Shown here: positions 25,701 to 38,000 of the stretch, one piece after another | Numbering within the stretch: the first letter of the stretch is position 1 | Layout: every line of letters starts with the position of its first letter | From: Tubiluchus corallicola | Taxonomy: Eukaryota; Priapulida; Priapulimorpha; Priapulimorphida; Tubiluchidae | NCBI GenBank assembly: GCA_030141605.1 | Contig: JAQGDQ010000292.1 | Location: 124,001-188,000 of the forward strand | Reading direction: 5' to 3' | DNA: 64,000 nucleotides | Position numbers and translations under genes: made by a program | The notes under the pieces: generated by a model | What the model saw: only the letters and a program-made list of their open reading frames with translations | Told to the model about the DNA's origin: nothing | The model's database searches: none

Positions 25701-28700
25701 ATTCGGCAAATATCCCAGCGATTCAGATAAGGGTTAATAAATACTGGTTGCGCTTGACTTCGCTATCAGATAATGCACTGCGCAAGGAATCTAATGTTTT
25801 GCTAATGGTTAAAAGAAGTACTTTCTGATATTAATTTCTCCTTTTATTAAAAAATGATATAGTGTCACTGTGTATGAATACTTTGTATATTGCTGAAGTA
25901 ACACAAGCTTCTTATGTTACTAACTGGAAAATGTATTAGCTGAAAAGTCATTTTACAGTAAATTTAAAACTTCTTTTAAATTGGAAATGTATTTGGCAAA
26001 TGTGAAGAATGCTAAAGATCGAAAAACAGTTGCTAAACTTAGAACAAGCACTCTCTCACTCACTGACTATTGAAATTTGGGGGTCTATAAAACTCATCGC
26101 GGCAGTATATATTCCAGAATTTTACTTTTTAAATATTTTTGACGAATTAATTCGTATGTCATATTATGTCAATGTTCGCAAATGCATGTAAAATTTTCTT
26201 ATATGCATTCCTGTTATTTAAACAGCTCTGTTGGCCAAAAATCAATAAAATAATTATTATACATGTCCTACAGAATTGAGTAGTAAATCTAATATCCGAC
26301 AGATGGCGCAACAGCCTTCGTTTTCAATCATCAAGTGGGAGCAGACAAATACGATTAAGCAAAAAAACTTCTTTAAATCCGATTACATCCAAACCATGTA
26401 AAGGAAATAGTTCTATTGTAGTTTGCATATTATAGTCTACTTTAATAGATAAATAAATCACTGTATTCTTGATAGTCAAAGAATACTGAAAAAGGTATTT
26501 CCCTTTATTCATTAATCAAAAGACCTTGAATAATGAATAAAACAAGTCTGTGTATAAGATAACAGGAATTCGGTTTTTCACTTAGTAATTAAAGTTTTGA
26601 ATTCCATGGAGAAACGAGGTTCTAACGTTTCTAACGTTTGTTGATTACTGATGTATATTAAAATAGTAATTGACCGATTTCCAGAAAAAGTACCACTGTT
26701 CCGGGTGTGGGCGAGGGGAAGTGCTATCAGAGTGGTGAATTCTGAAGGCATCCGAACACAGACACGCAAAAACCCCAAATTGCCTTCTCTCGGAAACAGA
26801 CAAGCAACAACAAAGGGTAATATAGATTAAAGGCATAATTTTGTTATTGTAGGATTTCCCGAGGTGCGGACCTCTGTAAAGAAGACTGGTTAGAAATTTG
26901 GCAAGTTTGGCCAGAATCTGAGGGTGGTCGAGAGGTGTTGATGGGACGCTATTGTAGAGAACTCGTACCAGGACCTGTAGTTTCTGAGCCTGGCGTTACC
27001 ACGTACGTATAAATACATACTGTCATCATTAAAATTTTTATTAAGAAGTAAGTTAATGCGTCCCAGTTTTTGTCAAGGACATAACCACTTTCAAACTTGC
27101 TTTATCATCGCCAGTAAGGACTGGTTGGATCATAACTCCGTCAGGGCTGTAGTACCTCACTTGACAAGTAGGCCTCGGCTTCTGGCGGAATTAATTATTC
27201 TTTTGTAATTACAAAAAAAGGTTGCATGGTAAACGAGTTGCAAACTGGCAGGTTCTTCTTGTATGCTATAAGGCAAATGTGACGAAACCAACTGCTTGAA
27301 CATTAGAAATAGAAAAAATGTGAGGAAAGGGATCAGCCATCCCTATTGTCAGTTACGGTTCCTAGACAAGTGCATTTATACGCCCATTTTACATTCAGTT
27401 CTTATAAGAATCGCAATATTTTTTCATAATAATTGCAAAATTCGCACTGTTTTGTGCAAGACATTATCGATATTTTAGCAACGAAAGCCTGCTAAGTTCA
27501 CTTAATACTTTCTACTACTGTTGCTATTATGTACACAGTTGCTAGGGAAAACAATTTTCAAGTCGTTACTATAGCAACTGCCACCATTCCTTTGTATTAA
27601 GCTTTGCTGTCAGTTCCCATAATGGTAAAAATAGTTTTCCCATACTATTTTTCAAACTAACCTTGCTATCAATGCCGTTGCTAAGGTTGCTTAAAGGCAA
27701 CAAATTTATGAGACTAACATTTTGCGTTATCAGCCATAGATGGCAGGCTAGACGGCATTAAATAATACTCAATAATCAAAAAATCAGCAGCGACATGGTT
27801 GCTAAGGCTAATTCTGCGTGGGACAGTCCTAAAATTCAACCAGCCCTAAAAAATTCCAAGTTGACCAAGGCCAATTCATGGGGAATTTTTTCTGTAATAC
27901 TACCTAACATCCTGATTCAGGAAAAACAGAAAGCATTTGTATTACAGTTAAGTCCCAAAACACTGTTCCCGATCGGCCTAATTGCACAATATCAATAACC
28001 ACTTTCGCAAAGCGTTTATTATATGGTACGGAACAGGAGTCTCCATCTATTAAAAATGGTCATATTAACGGGAAGCTAGACTAGCTTTGAATACAGTTTT
28101 CAAGTACTTTATTTCATTAATGATATTGTAAGATTCAGTTTATTCAATTTCAATTTAATCAGTTTATTCAATTTAAATGAACATCAATCCATAACATTGC
28201 CTTGCAAACTTTTTATCAATTTTTATTGAATAACTGGCATACAGAAAATTTTAAATCCTAATGGGAAGCATATAATCGATAGAAAGCGTGAAAATATTTA
28301 AACGTCAGTAAACTTTAATTAACTGCGGAAAAGTATAAAAGATATGCTGTCAGAATCATTTTTCAGTTTAACAAAGTTTACATAACTAGGAGAAAAAGAA
28401 AACTAAAAACAGCCTCTATAATACGTGTAATTAATTACTGGATTATAGAATTAAGTTATAAATTGCATTTTATACACTTTTTGAGTCTTCTAAGATTTGT
28501 AACATTAAATCAATAAACGCATTTCGCAAAAAAATTCGAGATATGTGTTGTTTTATTTGCTGTTACTGATCTTACGGTAATAATTATGGTTAAATTAATA
28601 ATACAATGACGAAAAATTGAATAATGCCTGAAAGAAAACATTTTTTCATTTGAATATAATTAAAGATAAGTGTCCAAGCCATATACATATATTTAAGGAA

Positions 28701-31700
28701 AGCTGTGTTAAGGCCGCAAAATAAATGGCAACCCTAATAAAATTCATAAAATAATATTTTTAATGTGAATTAGTAATTAAATGAAACACATCTTAGACGT
28801 GTAAACTACCTAAGTGAAGCAACACCTAATGTTTTTATACTTCAATTTTTTATTACGCCATTATTGACAAAGCATTGTAGCTACGTACATAAAGGTGCTG
28901 TCAAGTAATAATATATAATGAAAAACTCTTATAGCCATTTATGTTATTAACTTTGAAATTAATCAACTGATCAGGATTATTCAAACTGATGTTTAAATAT
29001 TAAATACGGTTAAATTTAAATAATTATGTAAATGCGCTGTCTATGATTATATTATGAATGAGTTCTTATTTTAATTGAAGGTTACACATGATTATAGTAA
29101 GTACTGTATAAAATAATGTCAGTCTTCTCAGATACTGTATAAGGTAATATTTGATATGTAAGTAATTAAATATTTGATACAATACAGATAATGTATTTTA
29201 TGAATTTAGTGTGCAATTTTTTACGCAATGTATTTTCAACATACTAGTGTCCTGGACCGGTCCACATTAACAGTACGTGTTTTGTGCGTACACGCTTCAT
29301 GAAAGATGAATCTGATTATATGGAAATTTTATCTCCAGCAAGGTTGGTGATGAATGGCTTCGTTAAGATGACCAACTACCGTTGCAGTTCATTACAGTTG
29401 GCTTCACCACGCGACCAAGCAGACGTTCTCTCCCCATCTTCATTCACACAGAAACAACGACCTACAATCAAACATACTTATATCCAATAATTAAATTTTA
29501 TATAATTGAACAGCATTATAACAGTAGCATTCTTCTGTTAATTAATGTGCCAAATAACTAAATGGTCGTTAAAATAGCATAAGATTGATTGTGAAAATTA
29601 GGATTAATTCTCCTGCTGTTCAATTTGGATTTTGTCCGTTTAAGTTAAGATCTATTAAAAACGACGTAAGCACGAAGTTTATCCAAGTTACGCAGACATC
29701 TCCTAGACTGTGCGCCTATGTCTCGCATATAGAATATGTATTTACCTTCCAAAGACTTTTTAACGAGTTTGTGTGATGAAGTAAAAGTGATTAGTTCGTT
29801 TCTTTTCGTGACTTTTTTTGTTCTCTTACGAAGTTACGCGATTTACGCCATAATTCATGTGATATGCTCAAAATCAGCTACATTTAATTATATTAGTGAT
29901 TTAGAACTATTAATGTTTACAGAAAACATGATCTAAAGAAATGAAACGTGAAAGGTCTAGCTGGATTTGAACTGTAGGCGTATTTGCTTATTTTCCAAAC
30001 TTTAATTACTACGGGTTTGTTTCATCAATAACTGATAATAAATCGTAATAGAATTGTATAATTAATTCCATTAATATAGCTGGTTTTAAGTAGATTACAA
30101 TGCAAAACACAAGGCCAGAATTTATCTGGATTTATCGTGTCCGCAGATAGATTGCAAGTTGAGAGTTATTTATAACCAAAGAGCAGACTGATCACCGAAT
30201 TGTTTCGTTTTATTGCCTCGCTGAATCCTCAAAAGAGCTGATTGTGTTCAGACAGGCAGCTAAGTTGATAGGCTTCAAGTACCAAGGTATTTAAGTAATA
30301 ACGTAAATTACAGAAACCCTTTTACGCACAAAAACGAGTAGCTATAAAAAAGTCGTTTACGTCTCTCAAAGATAACAACAAATTTGATCAATGAGAGTCA
30401 ATATTTATTTATACTCCTTCTACCCCAGAGCAATACGTTTGCGAAACTTCCAAAGGATATCAGAGAAATCACTAGCACCCTCTGCTGTTTCTACCATGAG
30501 GATGCCATCCTACCTAACCTGTCTGTAAATCTAACTGTGTTTTTAGCCCACACCCACCATGTTTGTTTTGCTTGTTTCACCTCTTTTCATAACCTGTAAT
30601 ACCATCACCAGTTAACGCGTTGCTTTTCTCAGCGTGTATACTAACCATGCGCACCCTAAGCTTCTAGTATGTCGTCAAAGACTTTTAGAAGTATATTATT
30701 CAAGTATTCAAGACTTAAGTAAAAAGACTGTTGCAGGACTTGATATATAAAATTAAAAACATTACAACTATAAATGAACTAGGGAGAAAGTATATGCAGA
30801 ACAGAATCGTGAGTCGAATGCTTTGTTTCTTTACAATCTATGGTCGGCAACAGTAGCTTGTTATCTGTTATCCTATTGATTTGTGCGTGAGTCAGAAATT
30901 CTTGATACCTGTACGACAAGCTAGGGAACGTGGTTGAATGCACACATTCACATGATGTGTAGAACTTTCCAAACGCACATAAAAATCAAATCGCAGAACA
31001 TTAAAAGGGGATTGTCAATAACTGCCTGTCAATAACTTCGACCTGTCTTTTACGCAGAAGCCAGTTTGCAAAATTGTTACTAAATGTTCTTTGCTAATTT
31101 TGGTTTTTAGTACGATACAACTTTTCAAGAGCTTTTAAAGGGAAATTTAAAATATCTTTCAAGAAGTTTAAAATCCCAATATTATTCCAATATTAACCAA
31201 TTGTTTGATGAAATATTAATCGCTTGTTTGATGAACTCAGGGGTCAGTAAATAAAAAAGGATAAACAATACGGCGGTATCCAGGACTTTAGTTTCCAACC
31301 CGCTTAGAAAGTGTTGAACGTTACTATGAGTTTTTACAAATAAACCAAGCGTCGCGTCGAACCAGTACTCACGTTAATTTAGCCAGATAGAAGAAGTTCT
31401 TCGCGGCATCTAATGAAGCTAAGACGTATACCTTGACGAAAAGAAACTTTCTTTGATGAACAAACCACAGCGGCTTTTCCTCATGCAAACTTCGTAGTTA
31501 CAAAACTGCAACGCTTATAACGATGTTCAGTCTAGAAGTCTTCTTACTAGTTTATTATTTGCTTTTCTTATTGACAGTGGGCCTAATCTTTATCAATTTT
31601 TGCACCCCTTTTATCTCAACCATCATCCGCGAATTCTATTGTTTATAAGTATGTACTACAAAGACGTCTGCAGACAGACAGAATAATAATTATTTAGGCC

Positions 31701-32006
31701 TTCATAACTGTTTGACTTACGATCTGTTGTGCACTGATTTGCCATATATTTTCCAGTCACTGCATCACAGTTGGGCACCCAGATATCATCCAGCACAATT
31801 GGTGCATCGAGTACAAGAGCAAGGTGCAGTTCACATCGGGTTATCCCATAAGGTATCCTGGCAATGGTGTCTGGAAGTACCCAATTTTGTGGAATTTGTT
31901 GTATGATGTTATTGAGATCTTCATGCCAGTCTAAATACAGACACAGCACCAGCTATTACAAACCTTATTACAAACCTTACAACTTGAATTAAAAGTCTGA
32001 ATGGCT

Positions 32007-32079
<73 letters not shown>

Positions 32080-35000
32080 ATTTTTTTAGTAAACTAATCT
32101 TATCTGCATATTATATATTAGCATATCCCAGTAGCCAAGCTCAATTCGCAAAACCCTGTATTTTCTGTAAAATGGAACTCAAGACGATGCTTATAAAAAG
32201 TTTTCAGCATTTAATGGATAAATAACTTGTGCCTATCCTACTGTTCAAGATTTAGGCCTACTAAGTTTTTATGAAACAGGGAAAATACGCCTTCGTGTAG
32301 GTCTAAATTTATTCCAATTAGTTTCCGAAAAGAAAAAAATATTATTTTACCTTTCTTAGACCTTTCTTTCTCCTGAAAAAGTAATGATGTATATAATTAA
32401 TGCATTAAATATACCCAGTAAGAATTAGGCTACATAATTATGTGATAATGGGATTAAAATAGCGATATTTTAATATTATAGTAAGCATTTATTAAAAAGT
32501 ATATAAAATTCTTCAGCATACTGCAAGCCAGAATTCAGCACTCAGTTCTGGGCCTTCTATAGTTGTTAAATTGCTGTAGCGCTACCGGATTCTAGCTAAT
32601 TACCAAAATAATCTTCTACAATGCGACAGCGAACTGGTATAAAATATTAACGCGTCCGGGTGTAGCCTGTACCAGTATGTACATCAGCATACATCCCAAG
32701 ACGTTGTAGAATTTAATATGCTACCTAATAAGTACTTTTCCCGTCAGTCACTCATTCATTTGCTAGTTAGGCTCAGTGTTGCTTAACTTTGAGGTTCAAG
32801 CACCAGCCGTGACCACTCAGATGTTTACCGCCTCAAAATGACAATTGTAAGCCTATACTACGTCAACTTATTATAGTCACAAATATTTAAAAACAGTGAC
32901 TTGAAATGATAGAATTATTTTCACCAAGTAAAAGCTGAATTGTACTGAAGAGCATTGGGATCAGGAGTCATGATATAAAAATGTTTTTCAGTTTGACAGT
33001 CATTATCTTGATAAATGATAATATTGAATTTTATGGTGATTATATCGAAATTTATGTCGTTAATATCAACTTTTATTCTGTTAGCGCTCATTTCTATCTG
33101 GATAATATCGACTTAATCTTGATAATGTCAGCACTTATGTTGTAGTGTCTAATTATTACTGTAGCCTAACAACTGACTGCCAGTGCAACTTTCTAGGTGG
33201 TAGCCAGGCCGGACAAGAGAGGGGACAGGGGGCAGTGCTACGAGGCCCGGGTATTGAGAACAACAGTTACCCCTTCTATGCCCAGAGGGAACTGAGGGTG
33301 GGCGGTCACGCAAACACTGTCCCGGGCCCGCAAAGGCTCTCGACGACCTTGGTGGTAGCTGTTTGAAGAAGTGAACTATTATACATATAATTGTCGCACT
33401 TTTTTGTTAATGCGTGCCAAATCTAATACATGCATTATTTCTGCCCATATCTCGGCTAACACCAAGAGTTTTGCAAACATTTACAATACTTCCACCTATA
33501 TGCAAATGGCACAATTCTCATACTGCTCAGCAATTTACTTAGTTATTTTCAGTATAAATTATCACTATGGTGTTTTTGACGGTATCTTCTATACTCCGCT
33601 AGAACATGATGATTTTTCCGGTCCGAATATGCTAGAAGCACAGAAAAATTTTCGGGCGCTCTTTAGCTCTATTTGGAAACACAGTGTGTTTCAGTAGACA
33701 TTTGCTAATTTAATTTTCAATTTTATTATCAGCTAATCGATCAGCGAAGTTCATCTCTTAGTAAATTGTTGCTCAGTAATTGAATCCACATGTTAATGAA
33801 GGTTTGTCTTCTGCTACCCTACTGACTGTAAATCAAAGATGCAAAATCGCTGCCTGGTAAGAAAGAGGGTGGTATATAGGCGCGAATTAAAAAAGCTGCA
33901 GCGAATTATAGAATTATGAATTATGAATTACAGACTTAGCTACCAAATTGTCACTTGTTCTCTGTTGCAATTGCAACTATTTTTAATATCAAAAAGACTT
34001 GAAAATAATGAGGAACTTTTGAAACATTCACCCACTACTTTGCAAGGAAAATCTGCTCGGTAGCTACTCATCCATTGTCTAATTCAGCATCACCTTTTAA
34101 GCACGCTCTTACAGATCAAATTAATATTACGAAGATAACAAAATAACAACATAAAACTTGATACTATCGGGTTAACTGTTGGTAGTAACGACATAAAATT
34201 CTATATCGTCAAGAAAAAGGTTAGTATTATCAAAATAAAACTCAATCTTATGAACAAAAAATCTCCATTGTCAACTTTAATGTTGATGTTATCAAGATGA
34301 AAAGCTAACAGTGTCATATAAAAATCGGAAATAGCTGATGTGGAGTTGATATTATAAAGACTAACATGTTGAGATATTCAACAAAATAAGATGATATTAT
34401 CAAAATTAAATGTCAGAAATTTAAAAAATATTTTTATTTTATGATCCTAATAACCTTTTTGACACGGACGATGTTTAGGCTATCTTAAAAAACTAAAACG
34501 ACAATAAAATCTGTATATGCTTACTTAATAGAGTGGATATTATGAAGAAAAATTGAATTTTTTCATAATTTCAATTTATAATTGGGATTAATGTTTATTA
34601 GGTATTTATGGCACAGCAAACAATTTGTTAAAACAAAAAAGAACTATTATGCAAAAAAACAATTAATATGATGGATAGACGTTTAAGACAATTAACAATT
34701 CTGGAAATCAACTGTGAATATTTCAAAGATACCGATATTGGAAACCTGACAGTTTTGTTGGCACTTTTTTCAATTTTTGTGTTATTTATAAAACAGTTAA
34801 TAATACAACATTACCGTAAAATCTTCTAACTTCTCATTAACGCTCCTTGCTTCTAATTTGCTGACAAGTAAAGTTGAAACGCACGCGGTAAAAAATAAGA
34901 AAGAAAGTTTTATTAACTCCATTTTAAATAACGTGTTTAAATAATATAGAATTTAATGCTTGTCTTAATGGTGTTGTATCAGACACTAAAGTGAGCGCTA

Positions 35001-38000
35001 CCGTAAACTGCGAAATCTGAATGCGCTGAAACACCTGCGCAACTTGACGGATGCAAGCAAGGTGTAGATCATGCAGCCTGCTCGTGATCAAGAAACTTCT
35101 TTTTTTCTGAAAACTGTGAATGAGACAACTGCCTCACCATTTTGCTGATTATGCCTGCTGTTTTATTGTAACTTTTGTAGTCTTTTTCTGAGTTAGTTTT
35201 TCTCTAAGTTCTTTCTTCGAATGTGAAGCCTTTCAAACACAGTTGCGTATAATTAACCATTACTACCCCATGGGTGGATATAGAGTCTATCTCGCTGTGG
35301 ACATCAGCTTAGCCATTGTTAGTTTGATTAATTGACAGCAAGCTTCATTACATGCAGCGATAAATCCATATAAGATGATTATCTCGTTAATAATGATGAT
35401 CATAAGAAATCTCTGAATCATGAAATTGTCTCGTTTCGATGCGCCTGCTATTATTGCGTCATCACCATTTATCTTCAAACATATGGGTAACGTTTATTAA
35501 ACTCTCAAACAGTGCAGCAGTAATAGCTTTTTGAGGACAATAAAAAAATTAAAATGTGTGTACGAAAATTAAGGCTTTCTAAAATGAATATAACGTGGTG
35601 TGATACTATGTAGCTAGCCTACATATTATGCGACGTCACGCAGAATATTTCTGTTTACATAAGTGGTTAAATGCCATGCCTAATTATATAATAAATAATT
35701 TCTTAATGCAGAATTGGAAATCATAAACACGCTAATGTGCTTCTATTTCATAATATGTGTGTGTGTGTGTGTGTGCGTGTGTGCGTGTGTGCGTGCGCGC
35801 ATGTGTGTGTATCTTAAAGTTAGGTGTTGCACGTACACTCAATGAACAGGTTATTTACCTTATTAGGGCAGCTACTTCAGCTAATTGAATCTTGCTCTAA
35901 TTGTTATTACCTGTTGCTGCTGCTGCTTATGTAAAGCAGTAATTACTGTTTGGAGGACTCCTCAAGTATAATCGAGCGTGAAGGAAATCATACACAGTTA
36001 AATGGACTTCTATAATTACATGCATCAAGTTGTGTGAGTATGATGTATAAGTTAAAATGTATCTATTATATGCAGCTAGGGCGCACCACCGTAGTCACAC
36101 CGTAATGACCATTAAAGGTCTAATATTTGTATCAATTATTGTAATATTTGCTATAATTTTTTCTCTGTAAATTGAACGTTAGCGATTTACGTAGAAAAGA
36201 AATAAACTTCTGGAAAATCTAAAAACTATGGTGATTACTAGAAAACGCTGGTTTTTCCTGATTAAGGTAAATCTTTTAAGAGAACTAGTATGGGCTTTTC
36301 ACCCGTGTCCTTTCTGACTACAGCTAAATCCATTGAAAATAGCAGATTTCGGGTAATGTTGATTATGATCAACTACTCGCCATTCATAATCGCATTAATA
36401 CTAAGACACTGCACCGTATAAGAAATACTTGATATATTTAAGAGAACTAGGTAAGACATAACTATCTACGTTTCGGGCTATACCTGTTATACCATGTTAT
36501 GTTAGAGTTTTACTTTTTATTTATTTTTTGTATACTCCTTATTTTCCCGCGACATGTTTCATTACAGACTGATATAGGATGATGTTCTACATACCTGCCA
36601 ATTAAAAACTCGGTTTAAGTTAATCGTACAGCCATAATAACGAACTTTTACTATATGTTAAACTCTTTAACTTTCATGTGCTATTTAGTATCGTAAAAGC
36701 TGTTTATTTCCACAAGTTGGATTTAGTCTTGCACTCCGTTTACATTGAAATGTGATTTGAGATTTGTTTTCAATTATTTTTTGTCTTCACTTATAAAAAG
36801 GGCTGTTTTTTACCATTACATGCTATGACAAAAATATACCGTTACTTGACAACAGAAAACATTTCTGCCTAGACAATCTGCGAATCGTTAATTAATCACC
36901 GAATATCTTTTTTCAGATTAAAAGTTTTGTTTCATTCTGATAATGTGTACAGAGCTAGCGGCTTCAGCGCAGCTTATCGTTTCATGCCAATAGTGAAGCC
37001 AAATGCACAGAGCTTAGAGTCAGGTGAGTAATCTTTTACAATCGCAATTTCACAATTAATTAGTGCCTTATAAAAAACTTATAAAAACAAGGACACGGTG
37101 CAATTTCACTAGCGGAACATAGCGATTGTTTGTCGGTTCTATCATTGTCAGTGACATTACAAACATTACTAAATTCATCTGCATGTAAACACAGCTGATA
37201 CATACTACTTTTTTAACTCGTCACTACCAGTTATTTCAATCATTTAAATGAAGTTCTAGTAATTAGTATTCAAAATAAACTAAGTCATTTATAAGGCTTT
37301 GGTTTCATTGATATAATCAACACTCTCGTCTAAAATGTCCTAAAAACACTTTATCAACATGTTTAATAAATGCTCGAGTTAGTTCCAAATCACACAAAAA
37401 CAAAATTGCACAGTCAAGAACAAAAGCATTGATAATACTCATAAGAACGTGTTCTTGCATTGACGTGCTTATGTAGTTTCTCTCTGAAATCATTGTAATT
37501 TGGACATTTTTATAACAAAGATGTACATGCAAGTATTTAAGTCGCCAGCAGTTTCATTCTTGAATAGTGTGGACACAGTACAAAAATATGGGTATTAGAT
37601 GGTTCAACCAAGTGCAGAGAAAGAGGAATCGTTACATAAAACTTCTAATAATTATATAGAGGGCTGGTGGCCCTTTTGCCTTGCGTTCGAAGTTGATTGA
37701 ACAACCAATCAGTTAAATTTTATGCTCTGTAATAACGCGGGCTTAATAATTATTTGCAATAATATTTTAGCTTGTGGTCGTAACATAGAAAAGCAGACGA
37801 CTGGTACGTTTGAGAGTCCCCAGTACAAAATTAAGTACACCGTGCAGATTCATTGTAACTGGGTGATTACTGTGAAGCCACGTCACCAAGTATTAGTTCA
37901 TTTTCCGCAGAAAGCCTGGCTTGCAGTGGAGGGCAACATGGCAAGTAAGTTACATTTAAATAATTATGAATGGATAGCTTACTGGTTTACGTTGTTGTTG

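Larger units (their letters stand above)
27003..36916 (+). other. CUB-gene intron 11 (9.9 kb)
   Basis: The largest intron of the gene. It holds an antisense Tg1-like exon (31721-31930), an (AT)n run, a foldback-like element (32994-34415) and a (GT)n run. The rest is AT-rich without coding signal. Confidence 0.7.
25252..37023 (+). other. CUB4 (exons 10-12) split by a 9.9-kb intron
   Basis: Exon 10 carries VGSFKSPRHPHNYPDDTDC and PGQFIRLRFEKL; exon 11 has CKEDWLEIWQVWPE and RYC; exon 12 supplies the last strands (LKVLFHSDNVYRASGFSAAY). The loop between strands is longer than usual. Intron 11 (27003-36916) hosts an antisense exon, a foldback-like element and microsatellites. Confidence 0.87.

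Noticed and set aside
29284-29490. ORF with CUB-like SDYMEIL as a possible alternative CUB4 exon
   Set aside because: Lacks the flanking CUB cysteines and strands. The known exons 11 and 12 already join in phase to complete CUB4.
29950-30000. tRNA 3'-half on the minus strand (GTTCAAATCC)
   Set aside because: The T-stem does not pair and no D or anticodon arm precedes it.
33145-33366. 73-codon plus-strand ORF
   Set aside because: Lies over the GC-rich repeat island, with no protein signature.
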